64,000 nt of DNA from Pleomorphomonas sp. PLEO (GTDB lineage: Bacteria > Pseudomonadota > Alphaproteobacteria > Rhizobiales > Pleomorphomonadaceae), in contig NZ_CP166625.1 of NCBI RefSeq assembly GCF_041320595.1, positions 4,896,001 through 4,960,000 on the forward strand. Reading direction: 5' to 3'. A program made the translations under genes and the position numbers. Every line of letters starts with the position of its first letter. Positions within the stretch are counted from its first letter, which is position 1. This document shows, piece after piece, positions 35,089 through 45,371 of this stretch. Under the pieces are notes generated by a model. It ran no database searches. It saw nothing but the letters and a program-made list of their open reading frames with translations, and was not told the origin of the DNA.

Positions 35089-35308
35089 TTCAAACCCCAA
35101 GCTCATTCAGGACGCGCACAGTCGCAACAACTACCCTAAATAATCAAGATAGTAACTTGGCAATACCTTAAAGGTCCCTGGCTGCCCAGGCTTATGAAAC
35201 CCCTAGAGACTAGCGCAGTTAGCAACTTTACACGGCGCGCCTTAACTAAATGTTGCAGCTCCGTGACTTTTAGATTGTCCACGCTGATCAAGCGTCTTCG
35301 TTGAGCGG

Positions 35309-36718
35309 TCAACGACGCGAGGTGCCTGCCCGCTCACTGCCGGCTGGTGCTGCCCGTGCAGACGTGCCATTGGCAGCCTGGCTTGCCCCGAGCACTTCCG
35401 GCCTCACTTGGCGCGGGCTTGAAAACAGATTGCCCTGGCCGAAGGTCAGCCCGTAGTCCAGAAGGTCGATGACCTGCGCCTCCTGCTCGACCCGATCGAC
35501 GATCAGGGTCAGCCCCTGCCGCTGCAGGTGGCCGGACATGTCCTCGACATGGATATCGCCGGTAACAAGCGGCGCCCGGCCGAGCAGCCGGTCGGCAGCA
35601 ACCTTGATCGAACGGAAGCCGAGATCGGACCAGCGACGGAAATCGACGCGCAGGTCCGTGACGTTGTCGATCGAGAAATGGAAGCCGAGGTCGGCGACCG
35701 CCCGCAGGCTTTCGATCTCAAGCGGCCCCATCTCGGCGAGCGCATCCTGACGAAACTCGAACTGCACGAGCTCCGCCATGGCTCGGCTCTGAGCAAGAAA
35801 GCCCTGGAACTCACGAAAGAAGGTCGATGATGCAAGACTTTCCACCGACAGATTGATGTAAAGGCCGACATCGCTGTTGCGTTGGGTGAGACGCTTCAAA
35901 ATCTGGAATGAGCGGATCACCTGATAGGTGTCCAGTTTGGCAATCAGCCGGCTCTTCTCGGCAACGGGAATGAACTCGGCCGCGGGAATCAAGCCGGCCG
36001 CGCCCTTGAGGCGGGTCAAAACTTCATAGGAACGAACCAGCCGTTGCGGCAACGTCACCACCGGCTGCAGATGCAGTTCGATCTGCTCGTCACGAATGAG
36101 ATGCTCCACCTCCCGTTCAAAGGCCGGGTCGGTATCGGGAACGAACAGGGAGTTTTTTAAGCTGGCGGAGAGGCCATCGCGGCTATCAGCCGGCCGGCTG
36201 GCGCGCCCCTCGTCGAGATAGTCGTCGGGACGTGTCCGGCGTGGGCGCCGTCCCGCGGCATCCTCGGCCTCGCGAATATGCCGCTCCAGAGCGCCAAAGC
36301 GCGCGTTGACGCCGTCCAGGCGCCCCTCGACCGTGGACTCCAGTTCAGCCAATGTCTCGGTCACCTGCCGGAGCAATTCGCCGACCACCTCAACCTCGGC
36401 GGCGAGTTCGCCGGTCTGCTCGCGCACCCGGCCGGGCAGAGCCTGTTCGAGACGATTGAGTCGGGCGGCGATCTTCTCGATTTCGGCTTCGCCATCGCCT
36501 GCGACAGCGGCGATCTCTGCGAGTCGGCTATCGATCCAATCCCGCTCCCGCCGCCGCTCCATAGGCTGCTGCAAGATGATCATGGTCAGCATCAAGCCGA
36601 TGCCGATCACCAGCGCCGAACCCGCCGACAGGCCAAGCTGGAAGTACAGCACTACCGCGGCCGAGGCGGCGATCACGCCCATGGCGATCAAGATCATCGT
36701 CGATGACGACCGGTTCAT
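35309..36718 (-). CDS. TipF-like membrane/coiled-coil protein with degenerate EAL domain
   Basis: A 469-residue protein with two TM helices at the N-terminus (about 7-25 and 30-49), a coiled-coil stretch (about 61-151), a charged linker, and an EAL-family domain (about 201-446). Catalytic residues are missing: EAL reads EVL (YEVLTRL), the DDFG motif reads DNVTDL, and the EGVE region reads DRVE; so it should bind but not cleave c-di-GMP. The same layout is that of Caulobacter TipF, a c-di-GMP receptor that positions the flagellum. The ATG at 36718 is preferred; a GTG at 36730 is in frame. The assignment is by architecture and is moderately sure. Confidence 0.75.
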   Translation of the reverse strand: MNRSSSTMILIAMGVIAASAAVVLYFQLGLSAGSALVIGIGLMLTMIILQQPMERRRERDWIDSRLAEIAAVAGDGEAEIEKIAARLNRLEQALPGRVREQTGELAAEVEVVGELLRQVTETLAELESTVEGRLDGVNARFGALERHIREAEDAAGRRPRRTRPDDYLDEGRASRPADSRDGLSASLKNSLFVPDTDPAFEREVEHLIRDEQIELHLQPVVTLPQRLVRSYEVLTRLKGAAGLIPAAEFIPVAEKSRLIAKLDTYQVIRSFQILKRLTQRNSDVGLYINLSVESLASSTFFREFQGFLAQSRAMAELVQFEFRQDALAEMGPLEIESLRAVADLGFHFSIDNVTDLRVDFRRWSDLGFRSIKVAADRLLGRAPLVTGDIHVEDMSGHLQRQGLTLIVDRVEQEAQVIDLLDYGLTFGQGNLFSSPRQVRPEVLGASQAANGTSARAAPAGSERAGTSRR

Positions 36719-36961
36719 TCGCCTGCCCACTCCAACACCAAACCACGCAACGAATCACAGAGCATTGTTGCCGTTTTCGTGAGCGGAAGCGAAGACGGAC
36801 AATGGTTTTCCAAGGGTTTTCAGCGCATTTTACCTCTTGCGCGCCATTGTCGGCGTCCAGTGACCGACTTGCCACCGCCTTGACCCCCGCCAAAGGTGGT
36901 CCCATGTTCGGCATATGTGGCCGGCGAACAGTCGCCAACGGCAAAAAAATGGAGATACGGC

Positions 36962-37156
36962 ATGATCGAACTCAACGTCAAAGGCATGATGTGTGGTGGC
37001 TGCGCCAGTTCGGTCGAAAAGGCGATCAAGCGCGTCGATGCCGATGCAACAGTCATGGTCGACCTCCCTTCCGGCAAGGTGAGCGTCGAGACCAAAGCCG
37101 ACGCCAAAGCGCTCGGCGATGCCATCGAGGCTGCCGGCTATGAAGTGGCGGCGTGA
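36962..37156 (+). CDS. Heavy-metal-associated (HMA) domain protein, copper-chaperone-like
   Basis: A 64-residue single HMA-domain protein with the metal-binding motif MMCGGCASSVEKAI (M-x-C-x-x-C type), similar to CopZ and to the N-terminal domains of P-type ATPases. It most likely carries Cu(I) in the cytoplasm. The start is ATG 36962, with GGAG ten bases upstream; the frame is open 22 codons further back. No copper ATPase or regulator is nearby, so it is isolated. It is divergent from the TipF-like gene. Confidence 0.88.
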   Translation: MIELNVKGMMCGGCASSVEKAIKRVDADATVMVDLPSGKVSVETKADAKALGDAIEAAGYEVAA

Positions 37157-37366
37157 CGCCGATTCTCGGAGACGCGTCGGAGCCTCGTTCCGTAAAGGCG
37201 AGGCGCACCACGCGTTTTTATTGCCCATTTCGCTGCCGAAAGGCTGGCTTGATGAACGCAATTGATATCCTGTTAACGGTTATCAACCCTTTATTTACCA
37301 TGCTCGGGGCACAGTTCCGCCGGTACGCAATGCAATTTGCAACTGTCTGGCAGGGAACGCTTTCCG

Positions 37367-38695
37367 ATGTCGGTTGGCCCGCGCAGCACATCGACGGTAC
37401 GTCTTTTAATCGTCGATGCGGATGTCTCGTCGCGACGGGTCGTGCGCAAGGCGCTTGAAGCGCGCATTGCACGGCCGATGTTGATTCTGGAAACCGCTGA
37501 GCGCGACGCCGCGCGCGTGATGGCCGGTAAGCAGACGTTTGACGTCATCGCCATCGATCTTGACACCATCGGCGGACCGACAGCCTTCCGTGCCTTCACC
37601 GAGCAACTAACGCCGACGACCGTCTATGCCATGGGTGACCCCACCGATGTGCAGGCGGCGGTGGCTTGCGTCCGCTCGGGAGCTGCCGACTTCATCGAAA
37701 AGCCGGTTGACGGCAACGCCTTCGCTCGCCGCGTCGAGCGCCAGTTCGTCGAGAGCCTCGCCAACACCGTCGATGACGCCGATGGACTCATCGGTTCGGC
37801 GCCGGCAACGCGGGCGCTTTCCGAGCATATTTTGCGCGTTGCTCCATCGCTTGGCCCCGTGTTCATTTCCGGCGAGGCCGGCAGTGGCAAGTCGCTGGTG
37901 GCTCGATCCGTCCATGCCCGCTCTCGCCGTCGCAATGGGCCGTTCGTCACGATCGATTGTTCGCAAACGCCGGTCGACCAGCTGGTGGCAGATCTTTCGG
38001 AAACCGACGGCGCTCTTGCCGCCGCCGATGGTGGGACTCTATTCCTCGACGAGGTGGGGCATCTTCCTGACCCCGCCCAGCTTGCGCTGATGCGCTTTCT
38101 GGATACGGGCGAAATTGCCGGCTTCGATGGCGGCCATCGTCTTTCCGTGCGGATCATCGCCTCATCGCGCCGACCGCTCGACGATCTCAGCGGCCCCGCC
38201 GGCCTGAGGCAGGATCTCTATTTCCGCCTCAACGTACTGACGCTGGCCGTGCCGCCGCTCCGAGACCGAACCGAAGACATTCCGCTTCTCGTTGACGCCA
38301 TGGTGCGACAGATCAATCGCGATAGCGGCTCGCGCTACACGCGCTTCACAGCCGCCGCCGTGCAATGTCTGGCCGGTCGCGCTTGGCCGGGCAACGTCTC
38401 CGAACTCAGGTCGGCCCTCGAAACCCTGATGGGGCTCTACCCCGGCGACCTTGTCACCGCCGATATGGTGGTCCCGGTGATCGTCGCACCGGCGGCTATG
38501 TCCGCGGCGCCAAGAAAGAAGCTGCCGGCCGAAGTCAAGCCACTCTGGCTGGAAGAGGCGCGGGTCATCGAAGAGGCCATCGAAGCCTTCGACGGCAACA
38601 TTGCCAAGGCGGCGGCTGCTCTCGAGATCAGTCCATCGACCATTTACCGCAAGCGCCGCGACATTGAAGATGCCATTGCCGTCCGCAGCGCCTGA
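37367..38695 (+). CDS. NtrC-family response regulator lacking the GAFTGA loop
   Basis: A 442-residue regulator with a receiver domain (about 12-125; likely phospho-acceptor D64, K112 in EKP), an AAA+ domain (140-370; Walker A GEAGSGKS 169-176, Walker B LFLDEV 225-230), and a Fis-type helix-turn-helix (about 395-435; NIAKAAAALEISPSTIYRKRRDI). The sigma-54-contacting GAFTGA loop is absent: only about 25 residues separate C198 and GGTLFLDE, where the loop normally sits. Such proteins cannot open sigma-54 promoters in the usual way. The first acidic pocket (VDAD) is partly changed. It is not obviously operonic with its neighbours. Confidence 0.87.
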   Translation: MSVGPRSTSTVRLLIVDADVSSRRVVRKALEARIARPMLILETAERDAARVMAGKQTFDVIAIDLDTIGGPTAFRAFTEQLTPTTVYAMGDPTDVQAAVACVRSGAADFIEKPVDGNAFARRVERQFVESLANTVDDADGLIGSAPATRALSEHILRVAPSLGPVFISGEAGSGKSLVARSVHARSRRRNGPFVTIDCSQTPVDQLVADLSETDGALAAADGGTLFLDEVGHLPDPAQLALMRFLDTGEIAGFDGGHRLSVRIIASSRRPLDDLSGPAGLRQDLYFRLNVLTLAVPPLRDRTEDIPLLVDAMVRQINRDSGSRYTRFTAAAVQCLAGRAWPGNVSELRSALETLMGLYPGDLVTADMVVPVIVAPAAMSAAPRKKLPAEVKPLWLEEARVIEEAIEAFDGNIAKAAAALEISPSTIYRKRRDIEDAIAVRSA

Positions 38696-38898
38696 GTAGT
38701 TCTGCGAAGAGGCCGACCTGACCTTGGAAACCGGCCACGGATCAGTAAGATAGGACAAGACCACAATCGCCTGGAGGACCTCCGGCAAATGTTCGCCGCG
38801 TTTTGTGGAAGGGACTAAAGTGTGCGCTTGAGCAGTCGCTTTTCGATCGGGCCGGTTTGGCCTAATCAGCGGATGCTCTGGGGGAAGGATAAGCGGTC

Positions 38899-39483
38899 AT
38901 GCACGGGTTGCGTTTTCTTGCTGCTTTTTTTGCCTGCGTAATGGCGGCATCTACCGCGGTGGCGGGGCCGATCCTCGATGAAGCCAAGGCAGCCGAGGCG
39001 CTGCTTGCCGAAGGCAAGGCAGTCGAGGCGCTGGCCTCGCTCGAAGCCGCCTTCAATGCGGCCTGGGACGCAGCGCCACTCGGTTTTTCGGAGGCAACCT
39101 TCGTTACCGGCAAACCGGCCGGCTTCGGCATCTATGCTACCCGTCCCAATGCCGTTTTCCAACCGGACGAGCAGATGCTCGTCTACGCCGAACCGTTCGG
39201 CTACGGCTTCGGCAAGGAAGGAGATCTGTTCAAGATCGATTTCTCGGCCGATTTCGAACTGCGTACGCCACGCGGCCAGATCCTGCACGCGCAGGAAGGC
39301 TTTGCCTCGCTCGACATGGTGTCGCGCCGGCGAAACAAAGAGTTCCAAGTCTATATCGTCTACAATTTCAAAGGCCTGAAGCCCGGCGATTATGTGCTTG
39401 TGACCAAGCTCAGCGACCGCAATTCCGAAAAGAAGGGCGAGTTCGAGCTGCCGTTCACCATTGCCGATAAGCCGGCCAACTGA
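38899..39483 (+). CDS. Secreted protein of unknown function
   Basis: A 194-residue protein with a clear signal peptide (RFLAAFFACVMAASTAVAG, cleavage near residue 23). The mature part starts with a helix rich in Ala, Glu and Leu (LDEAKAAEALLAEGKAVEALASLEAA, a single TPR-like hairpin), then a beta-rich region with FGIYATRPNAVFQPDEQMLVYAEP and YIVYNFKGLKPGDYVLVTKL. I do not recognise the family with certainty; it is likely periplasmic. The following acetyltransferase gene begins 6 bases after its stop and is probably co-transcribed. Confidence 0.8.
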   Translation: MHGLRFLAAFFACVMAASTAVAGPILDEAKAAEALLAEGKAVEALASLEAAFNAAWDAAPLGFSEATFVTGKPAGFGIYATRPNAVFQPDEQMLVYAEPFGYGFGKEGDLFKIDFSADFELRTPRGQILHAQEGFASLDMVSRRRNKEFQVYIVYNFKGLKPGDYVLVTKLSDRNSEKKGEFELPFTIADKPAN

Positions 39484-39489
39484 TCTGCC

Positions 39490-39978
39490 ATGGCGGAACA
39501 GCCCTTTGTTCGGCCCGCCGTCGACGCCGACGGTGCTGGCATTGCACGATTGATCGCCGCGGTATTTGGCGAATATGAGGGCTGCCCGTTCGTCCTTGCC
39601 GAGTTTCCCGAACTCGCGGCACCGGCCAGCCATTACGAGAAGCGAAACGGCCGACTGTTCGTCGCAGAAAACAAGGGCACCGTTGTCGGCTCGTTTGCCA
39701 TATCCTCGCCGGACGGCGACAGCGTCTTCGAGATCAACAAGGTCTACCTCGACCGTGCACAACGCGGGTCGGGGCTGGCGCGGAAGCTTTATGCCATGGC
39801 GATCGAGGAGGTGATCCGGCGGGACGGCCGAACGCTGAAACTCTGGACCGATACGCGCTTTCTTGCCGGTCACCGCTTTTACGAAAAACTCGGTTTCGTC
39901 CGCCAGCCGGTCATCCGCTTCCTCGCCGACGCTACGGATGGCTGGGAATTCGCCTATCGGCTAGAACTCGATCGGTAA
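39490..39978 (+). CDS. GNAT family N-acetyltransferase
   Basis: A 162-residue acetyltransferase. The acetyl-CoA loop is KVYLDRAQRGSGLARKLYAM (Q-R-G-S-G-L), the usual R/Q-x-x-G-x-G/A motif, followed by LWTDTRFLAGHRFYEKLGFVRQ. Substrate unknown. It lies right after the secreted protein gene, and the pair may be one transcript. Confidence 0.85.
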   Translation: MAEQPFVRPAVDADGAGIARLIAAVFGEYEGCPFVLAEFPELAAPASHYEKRNGRLFVAENKGTVVGSFAISSPDGDSVFEINKVYLDRAQRGSGLARKLYAMAIEEVIRRDGRTLKLWTDTRFLAGHRFYEKLGFVRQPVIRFLADATDGWEFAYRLELDR

Positions 39979-40117
39979 ACGCCGCTTGCGCCGTCTGCCT
40001 GCTGTCATGTTTTGCCTTACACGCCATTTAGGTATGTCCGGCGACCTTGTCGGTCAGACGCCCGAGGCGTAGAAGCCGCGTCTTGGCCGCGTACCCGCTG
40101 CCTCGTCCGGAGATGTC

Positions 40118-41011
40118 ATGCAGCCGTCGATGCGCCTTCACGCGGCGGGTGCCGCCCTCCTTGCCGTGCTCCTGTTCTCGGGACTGGACGCGTTGGTCAA
40201 GGCGACCACCTACGGCACGCCGCTGGCCTTGGTCGTGTTCCTGCGCTACGCGGCTGGCCTCATTTTTTCAACGAGTTCGGCGGCGGTACAAGGCCAACTC
40301 CGACTGAGCTGGGCGACCATCCGGCGCGCTGTCGGCCGTTCGCTGGCCGGTCTATGCTGCGCGGTGCTGTTCTTCGGCGCGCTCAAGTTGCTACCGCTCG
40401 CCCAGACCGTGGCCCTCACCTTCACATCGCCCTTCTTCATGGTTATGATTTCAGCGGCGATGCTTGGCGACCCGGTCACTCGCCGCTCGTTGTTTGCCGC
40501 CGCCTTCGGCTTTTTGGGCGTCGTCGTCATGCTGGCGGAAAAGTTGAGTTCGGAGGCGGGAAGCCCACTTGGCTTTGCCATGGCGCTCGCTTCGGCCGTT
40601 GCCTACGCCCTCTCCATGATCCTGTCGCGTCGCGATACCGCCCATGACAGCGTGCCGCAAATGATCCTGGTGCAGAACTTCATCAGCGCAATGGTCGTAC
40701 TGCCGTTCGCCCTTTACTGGTACCAGCCGGTCCCCGGCCATATGTTGATGATGTTCCTGGCGATCGGCGCCCTTGGCACCGGCGGCAACTATGCCATCAC
40801 CTGGGCCTACAAGCATGCGCCGGCGACTTTGCTCGGCCCGTTCGAGTTTACCGCGCTGATCTGGGCCGTCACCTTTGGCATGGTGTTCTTTGCCGAAGTG
40901 CCGAGCGCCCATACACTGCTGGGCGCCGTCATCATCATCGGTGCCTGCCTCGTCGTGGTCCAGCCGATCGCCGCCTCCGTTCGGCCTCGCGCGGACGATA
41001 GTTGTCCGTGA
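40118..41011 (+). CDS. EamA/DMT family transporter
   Basis: A 297-residue drug/metabolite transporter with ten predicted membrane segments arranged as two EamA repeats (first repeat from LLAVLLFSGLDALVKATTYG, second from LGFAMALASAVAYALSMILSRRD). Such proteins export amino acids, nucleosides or other small molecules. The start ATG at 40118 is followed at once by the first helix. The substrate cannot be assigned. The gene ends 16 bases before the groESL promoter. Confidence 0.87.
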   Translation: MQPSMRLHAAGAALLAVLLFSGLDALVKATTYGTPLALVVFLRYAAGLIFSTSSAAVQGQLRLSWATIRRAVGRSLAGLCCAVLFFGALKLLPLAQTVALTFTSPFFMVMISAAMLGDPVTRRSLFAAAFGFLGVVVMLAEKLSSEAGSPLGFAMALASAVAYALSMILSRRDTAHDSVPQMILVQNFISAMVVLPFALYWYQPVPGHMLMMFLAIGALGTGGNYAITWAYKHAPATLLGPFEFTALIWAVTFGMVFFAEVPSAHTLLGAVIIIGACLVVVQPIAASVRPRADDSCP

Positions 41012-41026
41012 AATACCGGACCCGCC

Positions 41027-41055
41027 CTTGACAGACAGGCGGCGCGCGCCTATCT
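41027..41055 (+). promoter_or_regulatory. Predicted RpoH-type heat-shock promoter of groESL
   Basis: CTTGAC at 41027-41032 and CTATCT at 41050-41055 are separated by 17 bases, close to the alphaproteobacterial RpoH (sigma-32) consensus. TTGACA at 41028-41033 also gives a weak sigma-70 reading with the same -10. The CIRCE element lies ten bases downstream of the -10. Confidence 0.7.
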
Positions 41056-41064
41056 CCGGCCCGC

Positions 41065-41091
41065 TTAGCACTCGTCAGTGGCGAGTGCTAA
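41065..41091 (+). promoter_or_regulatory. CIRCE element, HrcA operator
   Basis: Perfect CIRCE: TTAGCACTC, nine bases, GAGTGCTAA. It lies between the predicted heat-shock promoter and groES, where the HrcA repressor would block transcription or early elongation. Perfect match to the known consensus. Confidence 0.96.
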
Positions 41092-41166
41092 CAGCAACAT
41101 TTTTCACCGTGGTCTGTGAGGCAAAAGCGCGCACACCACGGGCAATTTAGAAACGAGGAGCCGAAC

Positions 41167-41454
41167 ATGAAGTTCCGTCCCCTGCACGACCGCGTCGTCG
41201 TTCGCCGGCTGGAGTCCGAAGAGCGTACCACCGGTGGCATCATCATCCCCGACACCGCCAAGGAAAAGCCCCAGCAGGGCGAAGTCGTTGCCGTTGGCCC
41301 CGGCGCCCGCAACGAGAAGGGTGAACTCATCGCCCTCGACGTCAAGGCTGGCGACAAGGTGCTGTTCGGCAAGTGGTCGGGCACCGAAGTGAAGATCGAC
41401 GGTCAGGACCTCCTGATCATGAAGGAATCCGACGTGATGGGCATCGTCGGCTGA
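41167..41454 (+). CDS. groES: Co-chaperonin GroES
   Basis: The 95-residue lid subunit of the GroEL/GroES chaperonin. It has the mobile loop [31 protein letters not shown] and the usual [14 protein letters not shown] start. A GAGGAGC ribosome-binding site precedes the ATG. It is controlled by CIRCE and a predicted RpoH promoter upstream, and is followed by groEL after 53 bases. Confidence 0.98.
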   Translation: MKFRPLHDRVVVRRLESEERTTGGIIIPDTAKEKPQQGEVVAVGPGARNEKGELIALDVKAGDKVLFGKWSGTEVKIDGQDLLIMKESDVMGIVG

Positions 41455-41483
41455 TTGTATCAGGCCGATCCGTCCTCCGTTAA

Positions 41484-43139
<1,656 letters not shown>

Positions 43140-43179
43140 TCTAGAAGATCTGAAGTCCATAAAGCAGAAACGATCGACG

Positions 43180-43211
43180 GGGCGTCGCGACAGCGGCGCC
43201 CTTTCTTTTTG
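43180..43211 (+). terminator. Intrinsic terminator of groESL
   Basis: Nine-pair stem (43180-43188 with 43193-43201, one G-T pair), loop GACA, followed by TTTCTTTTT. It lies 40 bases after the groEL stop. Confidence 0.92.
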
Positions 43212-43392
43212 TCCTGCTTTGGCTTGTCTTACAAAAGCTTCATCCGCTCCGCCGCAATGTCGCCGCGATCAGGCCGTGCTGTCGAGCCTGAGAAAATTCG
43301 AAACTTCCTTGCTGTGGCGAACGAATTTCATTGTTTCAGCAGCAGGATTCTGTGTCACTTCAACGAACCATCCGCCGTTCCGGGGATACCTG

Positions 43393-45198
43393 ATGAAAGC
43401 ACTCCTAGCGACGCTCGCACTGGCTTGGCGCCTCGCCGTTCCCTATTTCAAGGAAAAGCAAAAAGGCGACCTCGCCTTCCGATGGTTCAAAGTTCGCTTG
43501 CAAGAACGTTGGATCGCTCTCAGCCTTCTCGGCATTATCCTGGCGATCAACGTTGCCCAAGTCTATCTCAACGTCCAGTACAACGCTTGGTACAATCGCT
43601 TCTATACGGCGATGCAGGACCGCAACGGACCTACTTTCTGGACCGAACTTGGCTTCTTCACCATTATCGCCTTCTTGATGATTGCTTCGGGCGTGGTCGA
43701 AATCTACCTCACCAGTTGGCTGCGTATCCGCTGGCGGGATTGGATGACCCAACGCTTCATCAATCGTTGGTTGGCCAACTCAAACCACTATCGCCTCGCG
43801 ACGAGCTATGGGAAGACCGACAACCCCGATCAGCGCATAGCCGAAGACATCAGCGATTTCATAACCACCACCCTCAGCATCTTCGTACAGATCTTCAACA
43901 CTGTCCTGACGCTCTATGCCTTCAGTAGGGTATTATGGGCTATATCCTCGGCTTTCCCCTATTCGATCGGTAGTTTCAACTTTTCGACCATTCCCGGCTA
44001 CCTGGTTTGGGCTGCAATTCTCTATTCGATCTTCGGTACCTATCTCACCCATCTCATTGGGCGGCCACTGATCAAGCTGAATTTCCAGCAACAGCATTTC
44101 GAAGCTGACTTCCGCTATTCCATGATGCGGCTTCGCGAAAATTCCGAGGAGATCGCACTTCTCAAAGGAGAACCGGCTGAGAAAAAGGTGTTCGGCTCCG
44201 CCTTCGGCCGTGTCGTTGCCAACTGGTACGCGTTAATGGATGCCAACCGGAATCTGAGGACATTCACCAGCTTCTACGATCAATTCTCCATTGTCTTCCC
44301 CTTCCTGATGCTGGCGCCGGCCTATTTTATCGCCGGCTCGACCATGCAACTCGGCATTCTTATCCAGACTTCCCAAGGCTTTGGACAGGTGCAAGGCAAT
44401 TTCTCGATTTTTGTTTCACTCTACGGAGCGATCGCCAACTGGAAAGCTGTCCTTGACCGTCTGACAACCTTCGAGCGGGCGATGTCGGCTGCCGAAGCCG
44501 ACGCGGCAAAGCCCGGTGTGGCGGTGAAACAAAAGGGCGGCGACGCCATCACAGCCAACGGTGCCATCGTTTCCCTGCCCGATGGGAAGCCGCTTATTCG
44601 CCTCGACGGGGTAGCCTTCGAAAAGGGCAAATCAGTGCTGATCTCGGGCCCCTCCGGCGCCGGAAAGACATCCGTCTTCCGGGCGTTGGCCGGGATCTGG
44701 CCGTTCGGCAGCGGCGAACTTTGCATTCCCGACGGTGCGCGCGTGATGGTCCTGCCGCAGACTGCCTATCTGCCGCTCGGCACGCTCAGGCAGGCGCTGG
44801 CCTATCCCAATGCCGCTGAAACCCATGACGACGCCAAGGTGCGCGACGTGCTCTCGGCCGTCGGCCTCGGCGCCTTCGCCGATCGGCTCGACGACCTCTC
44901 CGAAGGTCCCAATCTCGCTTCCCGCCTCTCCGGCGGCGAGCAACAGCGCGTCGCCATCGCGCGCGCCATTCTGGCCGAACCCGACTTCCTGCTTCTCGAC
45001 GAGGCCACCGCCTCGCTCGACGAAACGTCTGAGGAGGCACTGTACAAACTTCTCAAGGAGCGGCTGCCGAAAGCAGCGATCGTCTCGATCGGTCACCGCT
45101 CTTCACTGCGACATCTTCACGATGAACTGGTCGAGCTTCATAAGCAGGACGGCGGCCCCTTCGTGCTTGGAACTGCCACAGCCATTGCCGCTACCTGA
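43393..45198 (+). CDS. SbmA/BacA-like ABC transporter with fused ATPase (YddA type)
   Basis: A 601-residue fused ABC transporter. The N-terminal part (about 1-360) is an SbmA/BacA-like membrane domain with WYNRFYTAMQDRN, RIAEDISDFITTTLSI, and RLRENSEEIALLKGE-type motifs. The C-terminal domain has Walker A GPSGAGKTS, signature LSGGEQQRVAIARA and Walker B LLLDEATASLDE. Homologues (YddA; Rhizobium ExsE-like; human ABCD) move long-chain or peptide substrates; SbmA/BacA proteins import peptides. The ATG at 43393 gives a family-like start; the frame is open 58 codons upstream without support. Substrate unknown. Confidence 0.87.
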   Translation: MKALLATLALAWRLAVPYFKEKQKGDLAFRWFKVRLQERWIALSLLGIILAINVAQVYLNVQYNAWYNRFYTAMQDRNGPTFWTELGFFTIIAFLMIASGVVEIYLTSWLRIRWRDWMTQRFINRWLANSNHYRLATSYGKTDNPDQRIAEDISDFITTTLSIFVQIFNTVLTLYAFSRVLWAISSAFPYSIGSFNFSTIPGYLVWAAILYSIFGTYLTHLIGRPLIKLNFQQQHFEADFRYSMMRLRENSEEIALLKGEPAEKKVFGSAFGRVVANWYALMDANRNLRTFTSFYDQFSIVFPFLMLAPAYFIAGSTMQLGILIQTSQGFGQVQGNFSIFVSLYGAIANWKAVLDRLTTFERAMSAAEADAAKPGVAVKQKGGDAITANGAIVSLPDGKPLIRLDGVAFEKGKSVLISGPSGAGKTSVFRALAGIWPFGSGELCIPDGARVMVLPQTAYLPLGTLRQALAYPNAAETHDDAKVRDVLSAVGLGAFADRLDDLSEGPNLASRLSGGEQQRVAIARAILAEPDFLLLDEATASLDETSEEALYKLLKERLPKAAIVSIGHRSSLRHLHDELVELHKQDGGPFVLGTATAIAAT

Positions 45199-45239
45199 CG
45201 AGCGTCGGCAAGCGTTGTAAACCCTTCGAGCGCATCTCA

Positions 45240-45281
45240 CGACGCATTGTTTCCTTGACGGGAACAATGCGTCGCTTTTTT
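45240..45281 (+). terminator. Intrinsic terminator after the ABC transporter gene
   Basis: A 14-15-pair stem with one wobble (left arm 45240-45254, right arm 45260-45274), five-base loop, followed by CTTTTTTC. It lies 42 bases after the ABC gene. Confidence 0.9.
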
Positions 45282-45371
45282 CATGTCTATGCCAGCGTCC
45301 CATGCGTAGCTATACGGACAGCAACGGCGTCAGTCGATGCCGCAGAATCTCTCGATTTTGGAGTCACCGAC

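Noticed and set aside
43219-43392. In-frame extension of the ABC transporter by 58 codons
   Set aside because: It lies just after the groESL terminator, has no family resemblance, and the ATG at 43393 gives a normal N-terminus.
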